Source: Streptomyces sp. LX-29
GTDB lineage: Bacteria > Actinomycetota > Actinomycetes > Streptomycetales > Streptomycetaceae
Assembly (NCBI RefSeq): GCF_029541745.1
Contig: NZ_CP089746.1
Location: forward strand, 2,914,001-2,978,000
DNA: 64,000 nucleotides
Direction of reading: 5' to 3'
A program made the position numbers and the translations under genes. Of this stretch, positions 50,435-60,169 are shown one piece after another. How positions within the stretch are numbered: the stretch's first letter is position 1; each line of letters starts with the position of its first letter. Below the pieces are notes generated by a model, which was not told where the DNA came from, did no database searches, and saw nothing but the letters and a program-made list of their open reading frames with translations.

Positions 50435-51820
50435 CTAGGACAGCCCCCACGCCGCGTTCGTGAAGGTCTTGCTCCGCATGAGGAACTCGCCGAGGTATCC
50501 GTCATGCGGCAGGCCGGGGACCAGTACATGGGTGGGGTGGTCGCCGACGTGGAGGTTGCCGATGGTCGGTTCGTCGAGGAGGCGCCGCACCAGGGCCTGG
50601 TCCGACGTGAGAGCGGTGAGCACGATCGTGTCGCGCAGCGGGGCCAGGCCGTCGGCGCGGCTCCACGGCGCGATCCACACGCAGGGGAACGGCATCTCCA
50701 GGCGTGCCTGTGGGGCGTCGGCGCGGTCGAGCTGGAACACCGCGGGGCGCAGCGCCGCGGCGCCGTCGCCGAGGTCGGCGACGATGGTGTCGCCGCCGAG
50801 CCACGGCGTGGCCCCGGCGGCCTCGGCGTGGAGGTGCTTCTCCAGGGCGAGGGCGGCGTCCAACCGCTTGACCGGCAGCACGGCCCGGTCGTCCTCCGGT
50901 GGCAGTGAGGGGAGGTCGGCCAGGCGGTCGGCGACGGCCTTGGCCACCGGGGCCGGGTCGCCTTCGACGAAGACGGCCGTGGTGTTGACGCAGCCGGCGC
51001 CGGCCTCCTGGCTGATCGAGTCGACGATCGTGTCGAGATGCCGCATGACGTCGGTGTCCGCGGTGATCAGGATCTTGGCCCGGCCCGGTCCGTGCGGCAG
51101 CACGGTGGTGCTGGCCCGGTACTTGTCCATCACGGCGTCGCCGCCGTAGACCATGGCCAGGTCGGCGCCCTCGACCAGGTCGTCGGCGACGCCGTGGTCG
51201 GAGGGCAGGAGGATGACCTGGTCCCTGCCGAAGCCGGCCTCGTGCAGGGCGGTGACCAGCCGGTGCGCGCTCAGCGGTTCGCGTCGCGAGGGGCGTACCG
51301 CGACGCGGTAGCCGAGTGCCAGCGCCTCCACCCACTGCACGTGGACCCCCGGGTGGTTGCCGGCGGTGAGCACGGCGAACACGTCGCCCCGCCGGATCCA
51401 CACCGCGGTGCCGGCGCCGTTCGACGCGTCGCGGCTGCCGCGCGGTCGGGCCTGGGCGGCGAAGCCGTACGCGCCGGCCAGACCGGTCGCGGTGTTCCGG
51501 GTGGCCTCCCGCACGATCGAGATCGGCAGGCCGCTCACCCGGGCCACGGCGTGCTGGTACTCGTCGACGGACATGCCGTTGACGGTGGCGGTGGCGAACA
51601 GCCGGCCCGCCTCGGCCAGTGCCCGTACCCGCTCGTCCAACGGCGCCGTCTCCGCCCGCCGCAGCGCCGCCATGCCGCGCCGCGCGTACAGCCGCGGCAC
51701 CATGCTCAGCTCCGCGACCGGCCGACCGGTGACGTCGTGGACGACCTCTCTCGCCTGCGCCCGATAGGGGCCCTTGGGGCCGAGGGCGTCGAGGTGGACC
51801 GGTGTCGGAGAACCGGCCAT
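50435..51820 (-). CDS. LuxC-like acyl-CoA/acyl-enzyme reductase
   Basis: 461 residues of the aldehyde-dehydrogenase-like LuxC family. AVLTAGNHPGVHVQWVEAL holds the nucleotide-binding turn, and GAGCVNTTAVF places the catalytic cysteine at Cys277, where an acyl thioester is reduced by NADPH to an aldehyde. It starts 2 bp after the stop of the aminotransferase-ligase fusion, so the two are co-translated. In phenazine clusters a similar LuxE/LuxC-type pair (EhpF/EhpG) reduces griseoluteic acid. The substrate here is unknown. Confidence 0.82.
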   Translation of the reverse strand: MAGSPTPVHLDALGPKGPYRAQAREVVHDVTGRPVAELSMVPRLYARRGMAALRRAETAPLDERVRALAEAGRLFATATVNGMSVDEYQHAVARVSGLPISIVREATRNTATGLAGAYGFAAQARPRGSRDASNGAGTAVWIRRGDVFAVLTAGNHPGVHVQWVEALALGYRVAVRPSRREPLSAHRLVTALHEAGFGRDQVILLPSDHGVADDLVEGADLAMVYGGDAVMDKYRASTTVLPHGPGRAKILITADTDVMRHLDTIVDSISQEAGAGCVNTTAVFVEGDPAPVAKAVADRLADLPSLPPEDDRAVLPVKRLDAALALEKHLHAEAAGATPWLGGDTIVADLGDGAAALRPAVFQLDRADAPQARLEMPFPCVWIAPWSRADGLAPLRDTIVLTALTSDQALVRRLLDEPTIGNLHVGDHPTHVLVPGLPHDGYLGEFLMRSKTFTNAAWGLS

Positions 51821-51822
51821 CG

Positions 51823-54288
51823 TCAGTACACCCCCTCGACGACGGTGGTGCCGTCGAACGTCGGGACCGGCTTGATGTCGGCGACCGCGTCGCCGCCGAG
51901 GCCCTCGGCGGCGGGACGGCGGATCGCGGTGTCCCGTTCGAGGTTGTTCGGGATCAGCATGCTGCGGCTGATGTGGCTCATGACCACCTGGCCGCGTTCG
52001 CCGTAGGGCACCGTCCTGCCGGTGTCCGGGTCGACGACCCTCATGCTGACGAACGGGTACGGCGGGTCGAAGGTGGACGGCTCGTCCGCGGCCAGCCCCG
52101 CTCGCTCGTACATACCGGCGCCGACCATGGTGCTCCCGTAGAAGCCGAGCAGTTGCGCCTCGGGGAACACCTCGTCGCGGAACAGGCTGCGGGTGTCGAC
52201 GCTCATCGAGGCACCGCCCCAGATGAGGGTGCGCACCTTGCGGTTGATGAGCTCGGCCAGCTCCTCGTCGTCGGCCAACGCCTCCAGCAGCGGCGGCGTG
52301 GTGAAGATGACGCCGACGTCCTGACTCCGCAGGATCCACCCGACCTGGTCGAGGACGTGTGCCAGGTACCTCCTCGTGTCCTCGGAGCGCCCCTCCCCGA
52401 CGCACTTCTTGACCCATCGCGGGTCGAGGTCCACGGTGAGCGGGACGCCGCCCCGGCGGTGCGCCAGCGTCCGCCCCATGGGGGCGAACATGTGCGGTCC
52501 GCTCGGGCCGATCGTCAGCCAGTTCACCCCGTGGGGAACACCACGGGCGTCCAGGACCCCGCTGTGCCACGAGTTCAGCTGCTCGTGGAGGTCGGGAAGC
52601 CAGGCGACGCGCTTGGGCGCACCGGTCGTCCCGCCGCTCTCGAAGACGTCCAGCGGGATCGGCGCGTCCCCGTATCCCCGGGGGACGAGGTCCTCCACGC
52701 GGACGTCACGCAGCTCGTCGACGATGTTCGGGAACAGCGTCAGGTCGGCTTCGGTACGGATGTCCTTACGCGGGTCGAAGTCCAGGCTCTTCGCCCGCTC
52801 CAGCCAGAAGCGGGATCCCGTCTTCGGGTCGAAGTGCCACTCCATGGCGGCGGCGAGCAGGTCCGACATCGAAGGCGGCCGTTCCCACGGGGTGTCGAGC
52901 ACCGGCAGGGGCCGTGCCGGCGCGGCCGCCCTCCTCCTGGCCTTGGTCGCGTGCTCGGTGAGCACGTCGGCCACCGCCGTCGCCACCCGATCCGCCTCCT
53001 CGTGGCTCATCACCAGGGGCGGGCTCATCAGCACGGTGTTCGGGTTGTTGCGGATGATGATCCCGCTGCGCTCCCGGACCAGTGGCGGCACCCACTCGGC
53101 CGACAGCGGCTCCCCGGTGTCCGGGTCCTGGGCCAGTTCGATGCCGATCATGAGGCCGATCTGGCGCACCTGGCCGACGGTGGGCAACTCCTCCAGCCGG
53201 CGCAGCTGGGCGCCGAGGTGGTCGCCGACCTCGACGGCGGCCGCGAGCAGGTTCTCCCGCTCCAGGATGTCGAGGTTGGTCAGCGCCACCGCGCAGCCGG
53301 TCGCGTGACCGCTGTAGGTGTACCCGCCGATGAACCCCTCGTCGCGGGTGACGACGTCGACCACGCGGTCGGCCACCAGCAGGGCGCCCATGGGGAAGTA
53401 GCCCGAGGTCAGCCCCTTGGCGGTGACGATGAAGTCGGGCGTGACACCCATCCGCTCGGCGGCGAACCAGTGCCCGGTCCTGCCGAACCCCGTGATGACC
53501 TCGTCGAGAATGAGCAGAATCCCGTGGGCGTCGAGCAGTTCGCGCACCCGCGGCCAGTAGTCGCTCGGCGGTTCGACCACGCCGGCCACGCCGAGGATCG
53601 GCTCGCCGATCATGACCGCGATCTTGTCCGCGCCGATCTCCTCGATCGTCTCCCGCAGCTCCCGCAGGCAGAACTCGGTGGGGTCCTCGCCGCCGTACAT
53701 CTCCGGGTGGAAGGGCATCGGCGGCGTCAGGTGCCGGACGTGGGGCAGCATCGGGCCGAAGCCCTGGTGGAACATGGGCATACCGGTCGCCGCGCCGCCG
53801 CCGTACGTGACGCCGTGGTACCCGAAGTTGCGGGCGAGGATCCACGTCCGCTCCGGCTCGCCACGTCGGTGGTGGTACAGCCGGGCCATGCGCAGCGCGG
53901 CGTCGACCGCTTCCGCGCCGCCGCTGGTGAAGTACACCCGCTCCATCGGGGAGGGCGCCAGGTCGATGAGCCGGCTCGCCAGCCTGATCGAGGGTTCGTT
54001 GGTGAACTCGTGGAAGCTGCTGAAGTACTCCAGTTTCGACATCTGCCCGGCCGCGGCCTCGACCAACTCGCGCCGTCCGTGGCCGACATGCGCGAGCATG
54101 AGCCCGCCGGTGGCGTCCAGGTACTCGCGGCCGTGCGCGTCGCGTAACCGGCAGCCGGAGCCCTCCACCATGATGATGCGATCGGTGACGTCGCCGGGCA
54201 GGTGTGGGTGGATCAACCGGGATCGGTCTTGTTTCACCAGGACGTCCGCGTCTATGAGCGGTGCCCTCGTCGGGTCCAGTCGCGTCAT
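51823..54288 (-). CDS. Class III aminotransferase fused to LuxE/EhpF-like AMP ligase
   Basis: 821 residues in one frame. Residues ~1-445 are a class III (omega) aminotransferase: [20 protein letters not shown], then [14 protein letters not shown] and [13 protein letters not shown] with PLP lysine K291. After a Pro/Arg linker, residues ~474-821 are an adenylate-forming acyl ligase with P-loop [10 protein letters not shown] (~550), [18 protein letters not shown] and [11 protein letters not shown]. No cysteine lies at the end, as in LuxE, so the acyl group may pass directly to Cys277 of the neighbouring reductase. Start: ATG 54288, behind GGGGGA; ATG 54300 is an alternative. Together: acid to acyl-AMP, to aldehyde, to amine. 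Confidence 0.85.
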   Translation of the reverse strand: MTRLDPTRAPLIDADVLVKQDRSRLIHPHLPGDVTDRIIMVEGSGCRLRDAHGREYLDATGGLMLAHVGHGRRELVEAAAGQMSKLEYFSSFHEFTNEPSIRLASRLIDLAPSPMERVYFTSGGAEAVDAALRMARLYHHRRGEPERTWILARNFGYHGVTYGGGAATGMPMFHQGFGPMLPHVRHLTPPMPFHPEMYGGEDPTEFCLRELRETIEEIGADKIAVMIGEPILGVAGVVEPPSDYWPRVRELLDAHGILLILDEVITGFGRTGHWFAAERMGVTPDFIVTAKGLTSGYFPMGALLVADRVVDVVTRDEGFIGGYTYSGHATGCAVALTNLDILERENLLAAAVEVGDHLGAQLRRLEELPTVGQVRQIGLMIGIELAQDPDTGEPLSAEWVPPLVRERSGIIIRNNPNTVLMSPPLVMSHEEADRVATAVADVLTEHATKARRRAAAPARPLPVLDTPWERPPSMSDLLAAAMEWHFDPKTGSRFWLERAKSLDFDPRKDIRTEADLTLFPNIVDELRDVRVEDLVPRGYGDAPIPLDVFESGGTTGAPKRVAWLPDLHEQLNSWHSGVLDARGVPHGVNWLTIGPSGPHMFAPMGRTLAHRRGGVPLTVDLDPRWVKKCVGEGRSEDTRRYLAHVLDQVGWILRSQDVGVIFTTPPLLEALADDEELAELINRKVRTLIWGGASMSVDTRSLFRDEVFPEAQLLGFYGSTMVGAGMYERAGLAADEPSTFDPPYPFVSMRVVDPDTGRTVPYGERGQVVMSHISRSMLIPNNLERDTAIRRPAAEGLGGDAVADIKPVPTFDGTTVVEGVY

Positions 54289-54480
54289 CGCATCCCCCAT
54301 CGACAGTCGACCGGGAGTTCCATTCCTGGTTCTCCGCGAAGGATCAGTCTGCAAGCCGAGGCAGAGGGGAAGCGACAGGGTCGAACGAACCAGGTCATAT
54401 CGTGGACAAAATCTTCTCCACCTCGACGGTGATCGGCATCTGGTTCCGCGACGCTCCGCCACCGCCACACCGCTGCGCGC

Positions 54481-54572
54481 TTGGCACCGCCACGACACCC
54501 TTCGCACCGCCGCGACGCTCGGCACCGCCACGACGCCCCTCGCACCGCCACGACGCTTACACCGCCACGAGG
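54481..54572. repeat. Tandem 19-20-bp repeats upstream of the fusion gene
   Basis: Five copies of a unit containing GCACCGCCACGACGC run between the fusion gene and the membrane-protein operon, from 54481 to about 54572. The flanking 300 bp hold no gene. Confidence 0.65.
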
Positions 54573-54614
54573 ACCACGAACGCGCCGCGCGCCGAAGGCA
54601 TGACGCGTCAGTCG

Positions 54615-55247
54615 TCAGTCCCTCCCGTTCTCCGGCCGGGGCCCGCGCGTCACGAAGAGGGCGGTGCCGACGAGGAACACGGTCACGGCGGGGATCCAGG
54701 ACCAGGGTTGGGCGCCCGGTTGGGCGGCCCAGGCCCACAGGGCGTGGGCGCGGCCGAGGGCGTCGCCGCGGGAGAGGTAGAGCATCGTGAGGTAGACGAG
54801 GGTGGGCGCCCAGCTGAGTCGGGCGCCGATGACCGTGGCGGCGGCCAGGGCGACGCCCACCCCGCCGAGGAGGTTGCGGAGGAGCCCCCAGGTGCCGATG
54901 AACTCCGAGGTGGAGGGGACCGCGAGCGCCAGGGCGAGGCCGGCGATCACGATCAGGAGCGAGACATGGGCCAGCCGGCGGGCCGGCCAGGGGCGGACGG
55001 CGGTCGCGTCCAGGTCCGGGGAGTGCTGGTACGTGCTGATGCCGATGGCGCAGGCGGCGAACACGGGGGCGAGCGCCTCGGCGCGGATCCGCTGCGCCGG
55101 GTCGAGGTAGACCTCCGGGACCTGGGCACCGACGACGGTCAGGGCCGCGACGGCGAGCAGGGCGAGCACGGTGCCGGGCAGGGCCCGCGACCGGGCGTAG
55201 AGGACGAGTCCGTGGGCCGGAGCGTGGGCGGCGGAGTGGGGATTCAC
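54615..55247 (-). CDS. Membrane protein, ABC-transporter operon (last gene)
   Basis: 210 residues from GTG 55247; the GTGA overlap with the preceding stop fixes the start. It has about six hydrophobic segments and resembles a permease-like ABC membrane component ([26 protein letters not shown] helices). No specific family is recognised. It is the last gene of the five-gene sigma-factor operon. Confidence 0.68.
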   Translation of the reverse strand: MNPHSAAHAPAHGLVLYARSRALPGTVLALLAVAALTVVGAQVPEVYLDPAQRIRAEALAPVFAACAIGISTYQHSPDLDATAVRPWPARRLAHVSLLIVIAGLALALAVPSTSEFIGTWGLLRNLLGGVGVALAAATVIGARLSWAPTLVYLTMLYLSRGDALGRAHALWAWAAQPGAQPWSWIPAVTVFLVGTALFVTRGPRPENGRD

Positions 55248-56572
55248 AGGGCGGGCACCTTTCCGGAGCAGGCGCGGGTGGCCGCGAAGTAGCGGCCGAG
55301 CCAGGCGCGTCGGCGATCCTCGTCCATGGAGGTGAGACGGGACAGCGCTCGGGCCCGGGCGCGGGCGTTCTCGACGGACTGCCGATCGCCCTCCTTGTCC
55401 ACCCGTTGCTCGTAGTCGTTCCGCCTGCGGTCGCTGAGGTCGTTGGAGACCAACCAGTCCCGCACGGCGTTGTGGAGGTGCTCGTCGGGTCGGTTCTCGC
55501 AGTCGGGGAGGAGCATCGAGGCGGCCTCCCAGGCGAACTGCTCGGGTTCGGCCAGCCCGCCTCGTACGACGCTCTGCCCGTAGTAGAGCTGCGGCAGTTG
55601 GAAGCGGTCGGGAAGGTGGTCCACGCCCTCCAGCCGGCCGGTGATGCCCGACAGCGCGGCCGACACCTTCGGCAGCAGGTCCTTCTTCTCCGCCTCGACA
55701 CACACGCGCGGCCTCGAGTCGTCGCAGACCTGCTTCCGCATGTGGTCGGGCAGTTGCCACATGTCCTCGCCCGTCCGCGCCATCGGGACGGCCGCGGCGA
55801 CCGCGGCGGCGAGCGGGACGACGGCGACCCAGGACCATCGGGGGCGCAGGGTGTGGGCCAGGGCCGCGGCGACGGCGAGGCCGCCGATCCACGCCATCAT
55901 CGCTGGTGGCTGCCACCACACCGGCTCCGCGTGGAAGCCGTCGTCGGCGGCCGGGCTGAGGAACCGGGCCGAGGAGTCGACGTCGGCGAGGAAGGCGAGC
56001 AGCAGATACGTGACGGCGGCGAGGGCCGGCGCCGCCAGCCGCCATGGCGCGAGCCGGCCGACGACGGTGCCGATGACCGCCACGCCGGCGAGGAACACCA
56101 GGTCCGCGGCGACCGGCGCGAAGATCGGCCGGCCGCCGGGAACATACGGCCAGGTGGCCAGCTGCGACCCGGTCACCGCCACGGCGTGGCCCACCACGGC
56201 CGCGAGCGCCACCGGCACCGCCACCACCAGGAACTGTGCGAACTCGCCTCTGGCCCCGGAGGCGCGCAGCTCCGCCATGCGGCTGCGGCGCTCCCGCGCG
56301 CCCTGCCAGCACCCCGCGGCGGCCGCGAACGGCCCGAACAGCATGACGGCGGTAGTGTGCAGGTATTGCCGGGTCTCGGCCCAGCTTCCCTGCCAGTAAT
56401 CCGCCGCGTTCGCCATGTACAGCGCCTCGGCCACGCACATCACCAGGGCGACCCAGAGGGCGAGGCCGCCGCGCAGCTCGGCGAAGAACGGGTGGCGGAG
56501 GCGGCGGGCCGGCGGCGTCACGGGGCGCGGCGCCTGGCGGCGGACGAGGGAGGGGCGCTCATCGAGCCTCAT
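55244..56572 (-). CDS. Membrane protein with C-terminal extracytoplasmic domain
   Basis: 442 residues from ATG 56572 (ATGA overlap). Residues ~35-260 hold about six membrane segments. The C-terminal ~170 residues are hydrophilic, with cysteines in [19 protein letters not shown] and [10 protein letters not shown] suited to disulfides outside the cell. It is probably the permease partner of the upstream ATPase. No named family. Confidence 0.68.
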   Translation of the reverse strand: MRLDERPSLVRRQAPRPVTPPARRLRHPFFAELRGGLALWVALVMCVAEALYMANAADYWQGSWAETRQYLHTTAVMLFGPFAAAAGCWQGARERRSRMAELRASGARGEFAQFLVVAVPVALAAVVGHAVAVTGSQLATWPYVPGGRPIFAPVAADLVFLAGVAVIGTVVGRLAPWRLAAPALAAVTYLLLAFLADVDSSARFLSPAADDGFHAEPVWWQPPAMMAWIGGLAVAAALAHTLRPRWSWVAVVPLAAAVAAAVPMARTGEDMWQLPDHMRKQVCDDSRPRVCVEAEKKDLLPKVSAALSGITGRLEGVDHLPDRFQLPQLYYGQSVVRGGLAEPEQFAWEAASMLLPDCENRPDEHLHNAVRDWLVSNDLSDRRRNDYEQRVDKEGDRQSVENARARARALSRLTSMDEDRRRAWLGRYFAATRACSGKVPAL

Positions 56573-57378
56573 CGGGCCACCCCTCGGGTGGCCGCCGCCC
56601 CGGAGCGTGCCAGACGCAGCGCGGCGGTGTAGCCGCGCTCGATGGGGCTCCCGGCGGAGTCCCCGTCGTCCGAGCGCTCGCCGAGCGCGGCCAGGGAGTC
56701 CGGCGTGCCGCGGTAGGCCACCGTCCCGGACTCGATGAGGGTCACCTCGGTGCACGCCGCGGCCACGTCCTCCACCAGGTGGGTGGAGACGAGGACGGTG
56801 GTGCCCTCCTGGCCCAGCTCCCGCAACAGTGCGCGGAACTCGACCCGCTGTTCCGGGTCGAGGCCCGCGGTCGGCTCGTCGAGCAGCAGCAGGGCCGGGT
56901 CGTTGACGATGGCCTGGGCGATGCCGACCCGCCGCACCATGCCGCCCGACAGGGTCTTCATCCTGGTGTCGAGGCGGTCCGTCAGCCCGACGCGGGCCAC
57001 GGCACGCTCGACCGCCGCCCCCGCCTCGGCCGCCGGCACCTCCTTCAGCCAGGCGACGTAGGCGACGAAGTCCCGCACGGTGAAGCCCGGGTAGTAGCCG
57101 AAGTCCTGCGGCAGATAGCCGAGCCGGCGGCGGGCGGCGGACAGCTCCCGGTGCCCGGACAGCACGCGGCCGAGGAGCTCGACCCGGCCGGCGGTGGGGC
57201 GGGCGACCGTGGCCAGCACGCGTATCAGGGAGGTCTTGCCCGCCCCGTTCGGGCCCAGCAGGCCGTGCACCCCGGGGTCGAAGTCCAGGTCGACGGAGTC
57301 GAGGGCGAGGGTTCTGCGGTGCCGGACGGTCAGTCCGCTGATGGTCAGTACGCTCACGAGAGTCTCCAGACGGTTCAT
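56569..57378 (-). CDS. ABC transporter ATP-binding protein
   Basis: 269 residues from ATG 57378. Walker A GLLGPNGAGKTSL, signature LSGGMVRRVGIAQAI, Walker B ALLLLDEPTAGLDP and the H-loop STHLVEDV are all intact. It is of the bacitracin/antibiotic-export-like class, powering the two following membrane proteins. Its start overlaps the previous stop (ATGA), and its stop overlaps the next start. Confidence 0.9.
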   Translation of the reverse strand: MNRLETLVSVLTISGLTVRHRRTLALDSVDLDFDPGVHGLLGPNGAGKTSLIRVLATVARPTAGRVELLGRVLSGHRELSAARRRLGYLPQDFGYYPGFTVRDFVAYVAWLKEVPAAEAGAAVERAVARVGLTDRLDTRMKTLSGGMVRRVGIAQAIVNDPALLLLDEPTAGLDPEQRVEFRALLRELGQEGTTVLVSTHLVEDVAAACTEVTLIESGTVAYRGTPDSLAALGERSDDGDSAGSPIERGYTAALRLARSGAAATRGVAR

Positions 57379-58451
57379 ACGCGGGGCCGGCCGGGGCCGG
57401 GCGCGAGGTCGAACGAGTGGCGGCGGAGGGCGACGAGCGCCGCGCACAGGGCGGCCGCCGCGGCCCAGCCCGCCTGCGCTCCGGCGCCGGACAGGCACCG
57501 GGCCAGGTGATCGGTCAGCGCCATCTCCCAGGGCACGCCGCCTCCCCGCCGGGAGGCGAGGAGCGCCGGCGCGAGGACCGTGATGGCCCAGGCGCCGGAG
57601 AGGAGTCCGGCGGCCGCGGTACAGCCCAGGTACGAGCCGAGCGCGAGGCAGCCCAGCGTCAGCGCCAAGCCCGGCAGCAGCCAGGCGGCGGCTCCCGGCA
57701 CCCCGGGCCCGTCCGGCACCACGGCGCCCGCCGCCGTCAGCAGCGGCAGGCTCACCGCGAGCACCGCCGCGCTCCGGGTCAGCAGCAGCCGCAGGGCACC
57801 GGAGGGGGAGGCGAGGGCGATCTCGTGCGCTGGGTCGGCGGACGGCCCGTAGGACATCGCCACTCCGGCCGGCGGCAGCAGCGGTGCCAGGGCGAGCAGC
57901 AGCGGCCGGACGCCGTCGACGTCCGCCCCGTACGCCAGCCCCACCGCGCCCGCGCACACCAGGAGCACGGCGATCACCCAGGCCCCGCGGAGCGCGGGAC
58001 CGGCGGCCCAGAGCACGCGGCCGAGCCGACCCGTGCGGCCGGGCAGACCGGCGCGGCCCAGCCGACGCATGCGGCCGGGCAGACCGGGCAGGCCAGGGCG
58101 GCCGAGCCGCCGGGAGCGCGCCGGGCGGTCGGCGGCACCGGCGCGGGCGTGCCCTGAGTGGTCGGCGGCACCGGACGACCGCCGCGGGGCGGCCGCCGGC
58201 GCCGGCAGCGCGCCAAGGAGCGCGCCCCGCACGTCCTCCAGCACCCGCGCCGCGTCCCCTCGCGAGCGCACCGCGGCCGACACCGCGGCCGCGCAGCCGC
58301 CACAGACCTCCACGTGCTTCTCCAGCGACCACGCCGCCGCCTCGTCGAGCGTCCCCGCCGCGTAGCGCGCGCTCATCGCCCCGTCGACGTGCCACGTCCC
58401 GGCCGTCGGCCGCCCCCCGGCGGCTTCCGGGGTCTCGTGTCGACTCGTCAC
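57375..58451 (-). CDS. Zinc-anti-sigma-like (zf-HC2) membrane protein
   Basis: 358 residues from GTG 58451. Near residue 30 the ZAS motif H-x3-C-x2-C (KHVEVCGGC) marks an anti-sigma domain, predicted to bind the sigma factor encoded just upstream. An Arg/Gly/Leu-rich linker with repeats (GRPGLPGLPGR...) leads to about six membrane segments. It thus joins a cytoplasmic anti-sigma head to a permease-like body. Confidence 0.8.
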   Translation of the reverse strand: MTSRHETPEAAGGRPTAGTWHVDGAMSARYAAGTLDEAAAWSLEKHVEVCGGCAAAVSAAVRSRGDAARVLEDVRGALLGALPAPAAAPRRSSGAADHSGHARAGAADRPARSRRLGRPGLPGLPGRMRRLGRAGLPGRTGRLGRVLWAAGPALRGAWVIAVLLVCAGAVGLAYGADVDGVRPLLLALAPLLPPAGVAMSYGPSADPAHEIALASPSGALRLLLTRSAAVLAVSLPLLTAAGAVVPDGPGVPGAAAWLLPGLALTLGCLALGSYLGCTAAAGLLSGAWAITVLAPALLASRRGGGVPWEMALTDHLARCLSGAGAQAGWAAAAALCAALVALRRHSFDLAPGPGRPRV

Positions 58452-59032
58452 GTCAGACCTCCCAGCGGTGCGCGATCCTCGGACAACTCGGCCAGGGCGG
58501 CACGCAGTTCGCGGCGGGCCCGCATGGCCCGGGTCTTGACGGTGCCCTCGGGTATGCCGAGCAGCCGGGCGGCCTCCCGGGTGGTGAGCCCGTCCACGAC
58601 CGTGGCCCTCAGCACCTCCCGCAGCTCCGGCGAGATCCGGTACAGGGCGACCCCCACGTCCCCGTACTCCAGACCGTCCAGCACCCGGTCCTCGGCGGAG
58701 GGCGCGACCGGCGCCGGCGCGTACTCCACCCGATCGGCGCGCGCCTGGACCCGCTGCGCGTCCACCAGCCGCCGGGCGGCGATCACCCACAGCCAGCCGC
58801 CGCACTCCGTGCCGCGGTAGGAGGCGGCGGATCGCCAGACGGTGAGGAAGGTGTCCTGGAGCACCTCCCGTACGGTCTCGGGGTCCGCGCAGCGCCGCGA
58901 CAACCGGGCGAACAGCCAGCCGGCGTGACGGTCGTAGAAGGTGGCCAACGCCGTCTCGTCCCCTCCGGCGACGGCCCGCAGCAGGGCGGCGTCGTCGTCT
59001 CGGTCAGCCCTTCGCGGGCGGAACAGTCTCAC
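58448..59032 (-). CDS. ECF RNA polymerase sigma factor
   Basis: 194 residues from GTG 59032. Region 2 (LATFYDRHAGWLFARL..., VREVLQDTFLTVWRSA) and region 4 (LREVLRATVVDGLTTREAARLLGIPEGTVKTRAMRARREL) are complete. First gene of the operon; it overlaps the anti-sigma gene by GTGA. It probably controls its own operon in response to an envelope signal sensed by the fused anti-sigma/membrane protein. Confidence 0.9.
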   Translation of the reverse strand: MRLFRPRRADRDDDAALLRAVAGGDETALATFYDRHAGWLFARLSRRCADPETVREVLQDTFLTVWRSAASYRGTECGGWLWVIAARRLVDAQRVQARADRVEYAPAPVAPSAEDRVLDGLEYGDVGVALYRISPELREVLRATVVDGLTTREAARLLGIPEGTVKTRAMRARRELRAALAELSEDRAPLGGLT

Positions 59033-59049
59033 GACTCCTCTATCGCCGG

Positions 59050-59480
59050 CCGGCCCGCGTTCGGTTCTCCGGCGCCGTCATCGGCGCAGACCGACCGCGG
59101 CGTCGGTACGCCGAAGCCCCGGCGCCCGATCGTCTCGGGGGCCGGGGCGACGCGGGTCGGGGTGTCGTCATGGCGTGGACGCCCAGCCGGGGGTCGGAGA
59201 CGGGGGGCGGGGGCGGGTGCGGCGGGGGGGGGGGGGTGCGGCGTGGGCGGGGTGGTGATGACGATCGAGCCGTCGTCCGCCAGCAGCGGGAGCAGCGCCC
59301 GCACGGCGCCGTACGCGCCCATGGTCGGCACCGCGAGCCGTCGGCCGCTCTCCGCGTGCTCCCCGCCGTCGACGTGTCCCCGGGCTCGGACGTCCCCGCC
59401 GCGCCCGTCGGTGCGGTCGGCCGGCCGCCGGCGTGCTGGCCGCCGGCGTTGACGAAGGCCATGTCGACACGGCCGAGGGC
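59050..59480 (-). pseudogene. Possible decayed short-chain dehydrogenase fragment
   Basis: Scattered SDR-like stretches occur in different frames: GRVDMAFVNAGG (~59490-59440) and GAYGAVRALLPLLADDGSIVIT (~59330-59260). A G/C homopolymer-rich tract and Pro-coding repeats follow. No continuous frame covers an SDR, and the N-terminal nucleotide-binding motif is absent. It may be a relic; chance resemblance is possible. Confidence 0.3.
59224..59236. repeat. 13-base G homopolymer
   Basis: An uninterrupted run of 13 G residues in a G-rich stretch (59190-59240). Such runs are slippage-prone and could also be a sequencing ambiguity. Confidence 0.6.
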
Positions 59481-59574
59481 GCCCCGTGATGAAACACCGG
59501 GGCGCCGTGCTGCGGCGCCCCAGCGCGGCCATGGACTACGGGGCGCGATCACCGACATCGGCGACCGCCATACG

Positions 59575-59626
59575 CGTCACGGCGCCACGTCACGGCACCG
59601 CATCACGGCGCCCCGTCACGGCCCAC
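59575..59626. repeat. Four 13-bp tandem repeats
   Basis: CGTCACGGCGCCA, CGTCACGGCACCG, CATCACGGCGCCC and CGTCACGGCCCAC follow each other with exact 13-bp spacing. The region between the SDR relic and the Cys-rich gene (59480-59687) otherwise shows no gene. Confidence 0.7.
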
Positions 59627-59687
59627 GTCGCCGGGATGCGGTCACACGGGGGCGCGGTCAGATGGGCGCCCGGTCACGGGCGCGGCG

Positions 59688-60002
59688 TCACACGGGGCGC
59701 AGCGACGCATGGCCGGGCGGGTTGGCCACGGCGACCCGCATACCGCAGCAGTCGCACCAGAACTCCCAGCCGTTGGCGTCCACCTCTTCGCTTCCGCACC
59801 CCATGCACGGGTCGGAGACGAAGCACGCCGACTGCCCCTGCCCCGTCTGCCGCGGTCGGGCCATCCGCTCCGCGGCGTAGCAGGCGATGCACAGTCCGCC
59901 GGTGAGACCCGGCAGTTTCATCGGCCTCGCGCGGCAGTGATCGCAAGACAGCTTTCCGACGAACTCGGTCGGCAGGGCGCGCAGTCGGTTCTCCTCGCTC
60001 AC
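59688..60002 (-). CDS. Cys-rich putative zinc-binding protein
   Basis: 104 residues from GTG 60002. Cysteine pairs LSCDHCR, LCIACYAAE, PCMGCG and CDCCGMR could form two zinc ribbons. It is soluble, with an unknown role. An alternative start further upstream would add a long Arg/Pro-rich sequence and is not favoured. Confidence 0.6.
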   Translation of the reverse strand: MSEENRLRALPTEFVGKLSCDHCRARPMKLPGLTGGLCIACYAAERMARPRQTGQGQSACFVSDPCMGCGSEEVDANGWEFWCDCCGMRVAVANPPGHASLRPV

Positions 60003-60169
60003 GGCCCCTATTGTCACGCTGGCACCGCCCCCGCGCCCCCATATCCGGAGCATTGGCCGGGCTCGACGGATCGATGCCCCCGGGGGGCGGTCGGTAGGGG
60101 TCGTCATGAGCGAGCATCGTGACGACCTGTCACCTTTCTCCGGACCGGCCGGCAACGTCCCGGTGCGCC

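Noticed and set aside
50435..54288. Bioluminescence (lux) system
   Set aside because: LuxC- and LuxE-like domains are present but there is no luciferase (luxA/B) or luxD; the aminotransferase fusion points to amine formation instead.
54615..57378. Transporter for the aminotransferase/reductase product
   Set aside because: The genes overlap into the ECF sigma operon and are separated from the reductase module by a 300-bp repeat-containing gap, so they belong to the sigma operon.
59029..59558. Genuine SDR gene upstream of the sigma factor
   Set aside because: SDR-like pieces are in different frames, lack the cofactor motif and are interrupted by homopolymers; kept only as a low-confidence relic.
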